Position numbers and translations under genes: made by a program
The notes under the pieces: model-generated
What the model was told of the DNA's origin: nothing
The model's input: only the letters and a program-made list of their open reading frames with translations
The model's database searches: none
Origin: Gordionus sp. m RMFG-2023
Lineage: Eukaryota; Nematomorpha; Gordioida; Chordodea; Parachordodidae
Direction of reading: 5' to 3'
Assembly: GCF_954871325.1 (NCBI RefSeq)
Contig: NC_088779.1
Span: 575,121-639,120, forward strand
Length of the DNA: 64,000 bases
Part shown: positions 24,508 through 34,787 of the stretch, piece after piece
Layout: each line of letters begins with the position of its first letter
Numbering within the stretch: position 1 is the first letter of the stretch

Positions 24508-27161
24508 GTGAATTTTTTTTCTCTTGATTTAAGAGAGATGTATAATCTTAAAGGACAATTACTTATTTCCTCAATAAATATTAATGGTTTATGTGAAAAG
24601 TTCGCTGTTCTTCTGAAACTTATGCTAGATGAAAATATGGATATCATTGCTATACAAGAAACCCATTGTCAGGGCAATTCCACCGCGTCCTTTAACAATT
24701 TTATTTTTTATGGCTCCGGAACCACTCTTAATAGCTGGTCGGGTGTTGGATTTCTGATAAATAAAAAAATATACAAGTACATAGATAAATTTGTTCCAGT
24801 TTCTGAGAGATGCGGCCTATTATATTTAAACACTAATTTCAGGAAAACTATTTTGATTAATATCTATGTTCCTCCAAACAGAGGAGCTAGATTACTTTTC
24901 TTTGATGACTTGGAAAACATCATTTATGCTCTACCAATGAGATTTAATATCATTTTAATAGGTGACGTCAACACTAAAATTGGTCTAGAGGAGACATACA
25001 AAAACAGAGGCATAATTGGTAACGCTACTCTCGTTCAACCTAACAGGGATGATAGCAGGAAACTACTTGACCTATGTGATAGTATTAACTTCTAAATTGA
25101 AAACACCTTTTTCCAACACAGGGAGACTAATACATATACCTTCTATAGAGGAATTTTTAGATCACAAATCGATTTCTTTATATCGAACGTCCATAGCTGG
25201 TTCAAAGATGTTACGGCGATGACGAATATTAACTTATCCGACCACAGAATGATTAAAGCCAAGATTCTAATCAGGAATATTTGGGGAACCTTTGGTAGAA
25301 CAAATTATACTTCTCACTTCCAGACAAATACTTTAAGTAGACTAAACGTTAGAAATTTACAAAATCCTGAAATTAAAGATAGATTTAACCGTAATTTATG
25401 TGGTAAGATTATTAGTTTTGAGGACATTGCTCCATCTAAAACGGTCGAAGAATGCTGGTCTATTTTTAAAGAGGAGATCAATGAAGCAAGTAGGGCCTTA
25501 ACAAATAACAATGCCCCGAACGAATGGATTTCGAGATCAACGTCACTTTTGATAGAGGAACTTCGAGGAACCACTTTGATAGAGAATTATGGAAAACCAT
25601 CCAGAGGTCTTTAAGGAGTGACAGAAGAATTTTCGTAGCCAGCAAAGCCTTTGAGGTTGATGCGGACATGAGAGGGGGCAGATTACATGATGCATACAAT
25701 AAACTAAAATATTTTTGTAAATCTAAATTTCTTAGGGATTTACCTTATATACGGTTAGGAAATGATAAGATTATATTTGATCAGGATGATCAAGTTTCCC
25801 TCTGGACCGACTACTATATGACTATCTTCGAATCCAGAAAACCCATGATGGTTTCTCGAGAACAAGATGTTACCACTCTATCTGCCTCCAATTTTACATT
25901 GGCTGAGATATCTAATGCCTTAAAGAAATTAAAAAACCATAAAGCTCCTGGTCCAGACAACATTGCTGGGGAACAATTGAAAGCTGCACTTGACGCGGTA
26001 CCCCGTTTTTTTGCTTATTATTTTTAATAAGGTATGGGCCTCCGGGACAACTCCCAAAGATTGGAACTTATCTACGTTATGTAATTTTCCAAAGACTCCT
26101 AATCCCATTAACTTTCGGGATTATAGAGCTATAGCCCTCACATCTACTGCGTCTAAAGTCTTTATGGTTCTACTCAAGACGCGTATTTTACAAACATCTC
26201 ATAATCTCTTCGCGAAATACATTTGCGCTTATCGTCCTGGTAAAAATATCTTAGAGCCTTTCCTTGCTCTTAAAATCATAATTCAAAAATGCGATAGATA
26301 TAATTACCTTTCTTCTTCACCTTTATTGATTTCAGACAGGCTTTCGACAATGTCAACCATGAAGCACTCTGGGCACCATTATCAGAGGTTGGAATCGACC
26401 CCAATATAATTAGAATATTAAGGATCATTATAATAACTTGTTTACCACATGCAGAATAAATTGTGAGCTTGAAAGCTGGACTAGAAATTAATTTTAAGAA
26501 AACTATGATCCTCCCAGCAAGGCATACGCCTCCTGTGGGAAATATTGTTATCGAATTGGAGACTATTAAAGTGGTCACTCAAATCAAATACCTAGGTATT
26601 ACTTTAAATAACAGAGGAGGGTGTAAAGAGGAACTTAGGCTGAGATTACAAAAGGCCAGCGTAGCCTTCTATAAATATTTCAAGCTCTGGAACACGAGAG
26701 AGATTCCCACCCTCACTAGATTACGAATCTATGTGATTCCTATTTTATTATACGGTTGTGAAACTTGGGAAATCACGAAAGCAGAAAACAAAATATGCCA
26801 GACATTTATAAACAAATGTTTAAGGATAATAAACGGTGTCTTCTACCCCAGACTCATAATTAACGAAAGATTATGGAGGCAATCTAAACACACTCCTTTT
26901 CACAAAATACTCAAGAAGAAGCGTATACAATTTCTAGCTCATATCCTTAAACACCCCAACAATAACTTAGTCCATGACGCCTTAACGTGGCTCTTTACTT
27001 GCAGAGGTAAATCATATAGTAGATATAAAACGCTATGGTTTCACCGTGTCCTGAAAGACGTTGCTGATCTAAACATCAATTGGAAACAGTTCGTTAGACT
27101 GAATAATAATAAAAATTCTATTAAAAAGCTTCTGAAGATCAAGTCTAGATACCTTAGATGA
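24508..27161 (+). pseudogene. LINE endonuclease-reverse transcriptase, broken
   Basis: The product would nick target DNA and reverse-transcribe the LINE RNA. The apurinic-type endonuclease is seen as SSININGL, IAIQETH, GVGFLI, INIYVPP, GDVNTKIG and SDHRMI; all but one in-frame TAA at 25093 fall in a single frame to about 25614. The reverse transcriptase begins around 25900 (LKNHKAPGPDNI), shifts frame near 26010, continues with NFRDYRAIALTST, and after another shift near 26315 gives FRQAFDNVNHEALW. The next frame (26463-27161) starts at GLEINFKKT, so the stretch that should hold the YADD catalytic motif is missing. The tail, with KYLGITLNN, YGCETWEI and RLWRQSK, is the conserved C-terminal part of RTE/CR1-like animal LINEs. 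At least three frameshifts, one stop and one internal deletion; clearly dead. Confidence 0.88.
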
Positions 27162-30067
27162 AATTCCTTAGCCGTTACCAAACCTCTTCTTCCCCCTCTT
27201 TTTCTACTCGATTACTTTTATAGTACAGGTTTCTTCTCTCTTTTAATTATTACATTATATATATGACTCGCCAAATATTAACTTAAATAGCCCCCACTTT
27301 CCAATTTCGATTTAGATACAATTAGGTTTATAGGTATGGGTGTGGGCTGTCTTTTAGGCCTCCCCCTCTTAATCAGCCCACAGACGTTTAAATAATAGCT
27401 TATAAACTATTATGCGTACAAGTACGTGCGGCTTGCCCACAAACGTGTGAAGGGCTCCTCATATTTTACTTTATACCTTAACTTAAATTCTCCAATTAGA
27501 TGGAAATGAGGAAAACCTAGCGTAGCTCTGTTGTACCTACAACTTTGAGAGGGCGTATGCTCATTATTCCGTATTCCGTATAATATTCAACAACCTTTCA
27601 TAAATAAAGTGTAAACAAATTATTTTTAAAATTAATTAAATAACCCCCTGGATAAATATTTTTTTAAAAAAATAGCTCATTATAAAAGGTATTATGGTTA
27701 TAAAAACATCAAATTAATACAAACATATTTAAATTTATAATTATAATCTACAAAAAAATTATGATTCCATCTAGTAAATTCTTGAGTGTAAAAATATTAA
27801 TATATAGTTAAAGTTTAGCATTTTAATTGTATTATTAAAGCTATAATCGTCATGGTAGCCAGTATTAATTTTATTTAAAAACATATTTATTAATATAAAA
27901 TGTACATATAAAACTAAAAATATATATGTTATTTCTATAATTTATATATAAAATATCTCTTGTCAGATTTGAATGGCTCTGTATAATATAAAAATATAAA
28001 AGAGATAAGTTAAGAGCTATATATTCAAATAATAACATTACAAAAATTTATTTAACTAAAAATTAGAATACAAAAATAATATTACAAGGCAAATTAAATA
28101 AAGATAATTTAATGAGTGTAAGCTATGAAATTGAAATTAGACCAAATATATAGATATTTAAATTTATTAATATTTCTAGTATATAATATTCTCCCTCTTA
28201 TAAGAAGCTCTCACCATAATTTCATGTTAGCTCTCACTGAGAGCTTGTTGCCCAAATACTTTATATTGTCTTTTCTCGTTATTGCACAGGTCATATTCGT
28301 TATCGTTGGCTCTTGTCTATATCGCATTTGATTTTATATGTTGGTTTGTCCAAATCGTTTTTGAGTTTGTACGTTGGATTTTCCCGATAGTTAGCTTATT
28401 ATCCTTACCGTTAGTTGTTTTCAACAATCGCAAATTTCGTCTAGTTAGCTTGCTTGTCGTACTCTATTGTTGTTATTATTACCAATTTCTCAAAATTATT
28501 ATCATCATCAAAAATTAGGAATAATAATTGATCGAAATCTTTTAAGTAAGCAGGTTTTTGTTTTATTCCTATGGTCTAGAAATTGATGTAAATATGGCTT
28601 TATTTATAATATTTTTATCTGTGTCCACACCCTCCTAAATTGTTAGAGTTAAAATCATGATTTAAAAACGTATTATAACATATTCCTTTTCTTAACTGTT
28701 TAAATGTCTTCTTACAATACCTTTATCTGTCTTAACTTGGAACATCATGTCACCTTCTTGTGTGTGATCATGCCTTTATCCCATTTATTATCTTTATGTA
28801 TTTTATATCAAGTAAAATCTCCTACATTCATAGTTCTGTTACGTGATAGTATTATGGTATCTCTATCTTCTTTTTCCTCTGACTATTTTATTAAGACCCA
28901 TCTAATTCTAATGTCGCAACTAAACATTCCTTTAGAAGATGGAATTCCTGTGGTAGCATTTGGTGTGTTTATAATTGAATAAAAATTTGTCAATAAGTCG
29001 ATCTTTAAATTTCTTTTCATATGTGTCTTAAACGTTCTCACTATACGTCCACCTGACCATTATATTGCTGGTAATACAAAACTTCTTAAAATCATTACTT
29101 GTGAATTTAGTTACATTGTCATTCAGGTATTCCCGAGTAGCGAAATAGTTTTAAAAATTTCTTTTAATGTGATTTCGGTTGTAAATTTTTTGAAAGGAAT
29201 AATGATTGGAAATTTGCTATAGGCATCATCGACCATTATTAACCAATTTTTTGTGAAAAAGGGACTGGCATAATATATATGTATCCTTTCATGGTTTAAT
29301 TGCCGAAACACATAGTTTTTGTAATTTTTAGGATTGCCAAAATATGTATTTCAGTCATCATAACATCTCTATGTCGTTATTCATACCGGATCATCACATG
29401 TAATCTTTGACTAAGGATTTGACTTTTCCCGCTTCCAAACGACTTACTTGTAATGTTAGAAGTACGTTTTTTCTCATACTTGATGGAAATATGATTTTAT
29501 TGTTTTTGTAAAGAAAATCTAGCTCGTTATCTTTTATATCCTTTATTACTTGCGATATTTCAATATCTTTATAAGTTTCATCATGTATATTGTTAAAGTT
29601 AATAGGTATAAAATCATTTGTAATTGTAATATTTTGAACAACTTCATGATTATCTTTTTGTGGTAATTTTGAGAGACAGTCAGGAACAACATTGTATTTG
29701 CCACCTTTATACTTTATGTTGTAACCTCCTAAAGTTATGTTCCATTTCTGTAGGCTTAAGGACATAGTACTGTTGTGGTTGTCCTTAAAGCCTTTGGTAA
29801 AATATGGACCAGAGATTTATGATCAATGATAAATGTAAATTTAGTGCCAATTAAGTATTCCTGGAACTCTTGATGGCAAACATTATAGCAAGAGCCTCAC
29901 GCTCAATGTTGGTGTAATTCAATTCAGATTTTAGTATTTACAATCTTTTTCAGTGAGAAATAGTATAGCTCCCAAGCCACATTTAGATGCATCAGCAACA
30001 AATCCGATTGACAATTCAGGGCTAAAATGAAGCAATGTTGGAGGAAGACTGATTAACGCCTTTAAAT

Positions 30068-31430
30068 CGAATCCCGGAAAAAAAAACCCCGGAAAATAAA
30101 ACCCCAGGAAAAAAAATCCCCGGAAAAAAAACCCCCAGGAATTTTTTTTCATTTTTATATTGTTAAGACCTAATAATAAAGGTATATTTTTATTTGGCCT
30201 ACTCTCCATAAAAAAATGCTTAAATAAGAAAATCTGATGTTTAAATTGATACTGGGAAAAAATGCCTCAGTTAAATAACTATGTATTGTAAAAAAAAATT
30301 GCTATAGTAAAAATACAATACCATCTTTACTAAATTTGACAAAACTTAGAAATAAGAAATGTTTATTTTATTGGTAAATCATGATTATGTATATACAAAT
30401 TTTATAATTTATAATAATAATTATATTGGTTGACATCGAATATTGAAGGATATCGCTCTTATAAAATCTTGAAGGCTTCGCACCCCATCACGGTATTCTT
30501 CGCAAAGTTTCTTTAGCCGAATCTGGTTGTTAGAACTCTGCGATTTTGTTTTCGATGTCCAACTACCTACGCGCCATCTTTTTTGGTTTCGTCCGCAGCC
30601 ACATCGCATTTCATTTTTTTAATGAGTACCCAGTGTTTATTCCCAACCAGATTAGAAAAACGATGATTCCAACCTTCGCATTGATTATTTGTTAGTTTTT
30701 CATCTGAGAGAGTGCTCTGATTGACGTTTCAGGTTTCTGGAGGAAATCGAGGCTCAATTCGACGTGTTTGGGATTGAGAATTGCTTCTCATGACCTCCCT
30801 TGATACTCCATTGACATAATTTTTATCGAAATAATCAAGAATGTCCTTACCATTGCTCGGAGTAACTGATCTCAGGAATGTCATTGCATTGTCCCTATCA
30901 CATAACGGAACGAATGCTAAGCCGTCCATCATTCCACAGAAAAAACTTAGAGTTTCATTGGTCCTGTAATCGCTTTCCAGACCCAGCTTCTGAATTTTTC
31001 TATGTGTACTTTGACACAAATGGTAAAAACATCCTCTAATTACGATGTGATCCCCTAATTGAAAAAATAAATATAAATTATTAAACATATTAATAATATA
31101 GTATAAATAACCCATCATATTGGGGGGTAAATTTGGATGGTGCATCATATTCATAGGGGGCACACCAACTCCAGCAAGGCCCATGACAGTAGGAGGAGGT
31201 GGGGGTGCAGGAAGCATGAATGGTCTATCAGCAAAATGTTGATGAGGTCATAATATTTTTAACAAATTATAAACTTGCAATTGTATAAATACCAATTCAA
31301 TATAAATTATTGCTAGATTATACTTAAATATGAGAGTGTATAAAAATAATCCCAAGGGGTTTTTTTCCGGGGGTTTTATTTCCTGGGGGTTTTTTTCCGG
31401 GGTTTTTTTCCGGGGTTTTTTTTCCTATTA
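30068..31430 (-). mobile_element. Mutator-like element (FLYWCH/MULE type), 1.36 kb, possible Pack-MULE
   Basis: The target bases CCTTTAAAT (30059-30067) and CCTTTTAAAT (31431-31440) flank the element, and the left arm near 6488 has a single copy: an 8-10 bp duplication as in Mutator-like elements. The terminal inverted repeats, about 80 bp each, are themselves tandem strings of CCCCGGAAAAAAAA-like units. Between them, on the minus strand, lie the C-terminal half of a MULE transposase and, in front of it, a proline/methionine/histidine-rich exon of host-like composition. The N-terminal transposase part is missing. Confidence 0.8.
30421..31240 (-). pseudogene. MULE transposase C-terminal half fused to a proline-rich exon
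   Basis: Read on the minus strand, the first exon (about 31240 down to about 31117) encodes HQHFADRPFMLPAPPPPPTV and GVGVPPMNMMHHPNLPPNM. A short intron of about 60 bp (donor GTTATT, acceptor TTTTCAATTAG near 31057) would join it in frame to GDHIVIRGCFYHLCQSTHRK and LAFVPLCD, FPPETWNVNQS, LTNNQCEGWNHRFSNLVGNK. These match the H...GC.FH..Q and NN..EGW..RFN.LVG blocks of animal MULE transposases of the FLYWCH group. A frameshift near 30560-30600 separates this from the last segment, LCEEYRDGVRSLQDFIRAIS, the family's usual tail. The catalytic front half is absent. The proline-rich exon is not part of the MULE family and may be a captured host exon. The splicing is inferred from sequence only. 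Confidence 0.7.
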
Positions 31431-31894
31431 CCTTTTAAATCATTAAAACTTTTAGATTGTTCTAAATTCCATGCCCATTTTTCTTTGTTGACAATTCGGT
31501 ATAACGGATCAGCAATATCTGCAAAGTTGTTTAAAAATATTGTAAAAAAATCCGTTCTCTCATATATGTATAAAAAATTTTCCGTGGAACAATTCTTAAT
31601 ACTTTAACATTTCTTTTAAAGTTTCTAAACGTAGGAAAACATTCCCAAGAAATTCGGGATTCTCAACTCAACATCGTGGGTGCCAGTTGTGTCATATGAT
31701 AAATGGGAATATAGCTTTGTCGTCAGGATATTAAAAAGACTATCCAGTTAAAAAATTTTTTTAACTCTTCCAATGGTGAGATAAAACTCTTCCAATGGTG
31801 AGATAAAAATTTTAAAAATAAAAAAAATTTATTTTTATTAATATAATAGAGTTCGTACAAAATTTATTATTATTAATATAATGTAGTTCGTACA

Positions 31895-32122
31895 TTATAA
31901 CGTATATAAAAGGTCTACCTCTTGCCTGGGATTATACTTGTGTGGATCTGCCAGATCCTTTTCCTCCAACTCTATCACGAAAGCCGAAAACATAAAAACA
32001 AACAAATATAGCAACCTTAATAATGTTTTATGTGTTCCGGTAGTCTCAGACACCTGTGATTTATTTGGACCCCAAGCCCTCAAATTATTCAAAACAATAG
32101 GGCAAAGGTTACGTTTAATCAC
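31895..32122 (-). CDS. Small frame with signal-peptide-like start; possible exon fragment
   Basis: An open frame of up to 75 codons. The best start is the ATG at 31993, giving 32 residues: MFSAFVIELEEKDLADPHKY then NPRQEVDLLYTL. Codons just upstream (LLRLLYLFVF) extend a hydrophobic stretch, so a secretory signal is plausible if translation starts earlier. DPHKYNPRQEVDLLYTL faintly recalls the luminal start of nonaspanins (TM9SF), where D-H-Y...EV.L precedes a conserved GPYHN motif, but that motif is not present here and a splice donor (GTTATA) could follow. The mirror copy at 5945-6085 is broken. Family assignment is weak. Confidence 0.3.
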   Translation of the reverse strand: MIKRNLCPIVLNNLRAWGPNKSQVSETTGTHKTLLRLLYLFVFMFSAFVIELEEKDLADPHKYNPRQEVDLLYTL

Positions 32123-32439
32123 AGGTGATCCAAAATAAGGCTTTTACCTTCGACAGAATATCAACTGAAATCTGTCGTTCTAACTGCATATTCATACATA
32201 GGTCATTAAGCCCAGTCGATCATACCTCATTTAAAAAAATTTTTTTTTTAATTATCTATTATTTTTTTTATAATTTCCCTTCTTGTAATTATATATTTTT
32301 ATATAGATTATAGATGTAGTATCTTTTATAAATTATGATCATTTATAGTCAGAATAACTTATATTTTAATAAAGATTTATAAAATTGTTTAAAAAAGAAG
32401 GTAAAATAGTTCATGTTTAAAATTATACCCGTCTATAAT

Positions 32440-32850
32440 ATTTATATTTAAGTTACAGTTATGGTGTCTCTAAAGGTTTTCTAAATTGTTTTATAAAACA
32501 TTTAGTAATGCTTAATAAAATACTAGAATATTATGGCTAAATGGGCAAAAATAATAAATAAGGGAAGAAATTAAAGATTTTATAAATTTTATACAATTCT
32601 TTTAACGATTTTACCTAGGAATTATTTAATGCCATCTATATCTTTATTATATAGTAGAAATATTTTGCTAAAATAAGAAATAAATAAATATTGATATTTT
32701 TTTAAAAAAAAAGAAATTGTAAACAACATTTTATAAAATATAATGTAATATATGGAGAAAGTATAAACAAATTATTCTAAAATTAAAATTAAGTGAATAA
32801 CCCTGGAATAAATATTTTTTTTTAAATAGCCCCTATAAAACATATGAAAT
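32440..32850 (-). repeat. Family A partial copy, mirror of 4760-5175
   Basis: Contains TTATGGTGTCTCTAAAGG, TATTATGGCTAAATGGG, ATGCCATCTATATC and CCTGGAATAAATATTTT in the reversed family order. It is part of the IR1 right arm. Confidence 0.7.
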
Positions 32851-32854
32851 TAAT

Positions 32855-33005
32855 AGAATAGGTATTCCAAACAGGATGATAGAATATATTTCCGGTAAAA
32901 TTCAATTTTAAATTTAAATAAACGCGCTCAATAAATGATTTAACGTTGAAAAAAATAACATATTGCCGGAAAAAAACACATTGACCCTAACATATCCAAA
33001 CACTG
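32855..33005 (-). repeat. Family C half-element, mirror of 4605-4745
   Basis: Runs from ATAGGTATTCCAAACAGG through GCGCTCAATAAATGA to ACATTGACCCTAACATAT. It is the reversed copy of the Tc1-like/MITE terminal block. Confidence 0.6.
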
Positions 33006-34080
33006 GTTGTCAAGAATTAATGTCATTCAACAGTACAATATCAATGAAGCTATGACCGACACATCGTTAAATTAAATGATAATCAATAGCATCATGACAA
33101 TTTTTACGTATGGTTAAAATAATGGAACTTCCTGGAACAGAAGAAAATGAAAAAATTTTTAAAAAAATACATGATAATTTTTTGATCATTTATTAAAATT
33201 TATATAAACATTTACTTTGATTATATTTATATATATTGCGTAAATTGTATTTCTTTACCCCAGTTTAATTTCTCAAGAAGGGGGGGGGGTAGTGTTGTAT
33301 CTGTCGATTGACATTTATGGACATTTTTAAATATATTTTTTCGAGATGAATAAAAGTTGTTTTAAAAAAAATGGATTTTGAAGGTATATATATGTCTTAA
33401 ACATATTCGACGGTAATATCATAGTAGTTATAAAAATATTTTTGACAGTTTAGATGTATCGTGTAATTATAACTATTATAAATCTATACACGTGATAAAA
33501 ATAAAATGAAAATTATGGATATGAAATGTTTGAATAAAATAAAATAAAAAGAAAAACTATTCGATGTAATAAAAAGTATGCAAATCCCAGATATGAAAGT
33601 TAGAATTAAAAATAAGTAAAAAGTCAGATATTAAACATGTGCTAGATGGATTGAAAGTCAAGAATGGATCATATATAGTTCAAGTTTTTATAGAGAAGAA
33701 TAATATTAAAGGTTTATACATGCCCTAAAATTGTATCTATGCAAAAGTAAAATAATAAAAATATTTTTGATTATACATGTATAAATGTGGGTTTATATAT
33801 GTAAAAGATAATGATGGAAGGAGTTATTAGGTAATATTAAATATTTTTATTAATTTTGGAGATATATAAATGATGTTATTTGTTATTATTTTAGTCCCAA
33901 GGAAAGGGGAATTGTAGTAGTCCATCATATAGTAAAAGTCTTATATATTGAGATCAGATTTTGTGTTATATATCTGAAATTTTTTATTACGATTGATTTT
34001 GATATAGGGAAAAAGTGTATCTGGGATAATGTTAAAAGTAAAGAATAAAAAATATTTTTTGAATATTAAAAAATTTGACT
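33005..34080 (-). repeat. Family B dispersed repeat, truncated, mirror of 3475-4570
   Basis: Reversed family B with GGAACTTCCTGGAACAG, the poly-G run near 33285 and GTGTATCTGGGATAATG. It stops at 34080, where IR2 begins, and lacks the 173 bp unit that heads the left copy. Confidence 0.7.
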
Positions 34081-34149
34081 AACTTTTTTGTATATTTTAT
34101 TTTTTGATATTTTTTTATAGGGGTTATTTTATATTTTGTTAATTTTTAT

Positions 34150-34787
34150 TTTACGATATGAAAACCATAAGTTTGTCCAATAAACATTTTACTTAATAGT
34201 CCCAATAAAAAACATAGAGTATGCGTTCACTGCAATACCAAATTTAATGTATCGTCAGCAACAAGTAACAAAATAATTGTTTATAATTTTTTAAGCAATA
34301 AATCAATCAAAATAAGCAGTATTATTATTTAAATATTTTGGCTATTATTTATATAGCTATTTTTTCTTAAGAAACTGTCTCAATAATTAATTGTCAAAAT
34401 AACGTAATCTTATTCTCAATAAAATAATTAGGTACCTTAAGCAGACATCTGATAAAATATATATACTTCTAATGATGAAAATGAAAATATCTCCAAATAC
34501 ACAATCTACTCTTAATTTTAATATGCCCTCCATAGGCACAAAATCACTTTCTTCTATACCATTGGATAAATTTGAAAGTGAACATATGAACCAATTAATG
34601 GACAGTCTGCCAATGGAAGACTTTTGTAAGTTCAGGTCTTAATAATTTAATCAAATATTTAAACTTCAACTGCCACAATTTGGTCTAAAAACAAAGTTAA
34701 AAATTTTTATACAGCTAATTTTGAGAAACTAAGAAATTCTTTAAAAGATATTTTAAATAAAAATTATTTTTTAATGCAGTATCAGGG
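34150..34787 (+). pseudogene. BED-finger (hAT-like) gene remnant with a possible intron
   Basis: The 34150-34330 part is a decayed copy of the zinc-finger frame preserved on the mirror arm (46571-46768). Downstream, an ATG at 34472 opens 51 codons (MMKMKISPNTQSTLNF, SLSSIPLDKFESEHMNQLMD, SLPMEDF) ending one base before a consensus donor GTAAGT at 34626. An acceptor TTTTTATACAG ends at 34714. Joining them keeps the frame and gives SNFEKLRNSLKDILNKNYFL, which runs into the insertion at 34788. The intron would be 89 bp. Context suggests the N-terminal part of a hAT transposase or a gene derived from one. The splicing is inference and the downstream part is lost. Confidence 0.45.

Larger units (their letters stand above)
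22089..27581 (+). mobile_element. APE-type LINE retrotransposon, 5.5 kb, 11 bp target duplication
   Basis: The element is flanked by AATATTCAACA at 22078-22088 and 27582-27592, a target duplication of typical LINE length. The 3-prime end is not poly-A but a short tandem tail, ATTCCGT twice plus AT. It contains one decayed endonuclease/reverse-transcriptase gene (24508-27161) and a long 5-prime region. It sits in a family A repeat of the IR1 right arm; the left arm at 9290 shows the unfilled site, so the LINE arrived after the duplication. Confidence 0.85.
21817..28188 (-). repeat. Family A, LTR-like copy split by a LINE, mirror of 8647-9594
   Basis: The two halves (21817-22088 and 27582-28188) join into one family A copy when the LINE is ignored. 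The split falls at AATATTCAACA, repeated on both sides. About 37 bp present in the left-arm copy at this point are absent here. Confidence 0.75.
28189..31750 (-). mobile_element. Ty3/Gypsy fossil, IR1 right-arm copy, with a Mutator-like insertion
   Basis: This is the mirror of 6280-8646: integrase pieces around 28870-29320, the linker around 29364-29765, RNase H around 29770-30060, and reverse-transcriptase remnants at 31431-31750 beyond the inserted element at 30068-31430. The 3-prime non-coding part ends in a purine tract next to the family A repeat at 28188. It is broken several times. A 589-base stretch (29364-29952) is identical to the left-arm copy while the surroundings differ by several per cent. 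Confidence 0.8.
17815..34080 (-). repeat. IR1 right arm of the imperfect palindrome
   Basis: This is the reverse-complement partner of 3475-16625. It is longer only because it holds a LINE (22089-27581) and a Mutator-like element (30068-31430) that the left arm lacks. Subtracting insertions leaves about 9.4 kb here and about 9.55 kb on the left. Its outer limit at 34080 is also the first boundary of the second inverted duplication (IR2). Confidence 0.9.

Noticed and set aside
25314-25699. Two minus-strand frames inside the LINE
   Set aside because: Antisense shadows of the endonuclease/reverse-transcriptase coding region.
3475-34080. The palindrome as an assembly artefact
   Set aside because: The arms differ by several per cent and hold different insertions with matching empty sites, which a simple read fold-back would not create; it still deserves a long-read check.
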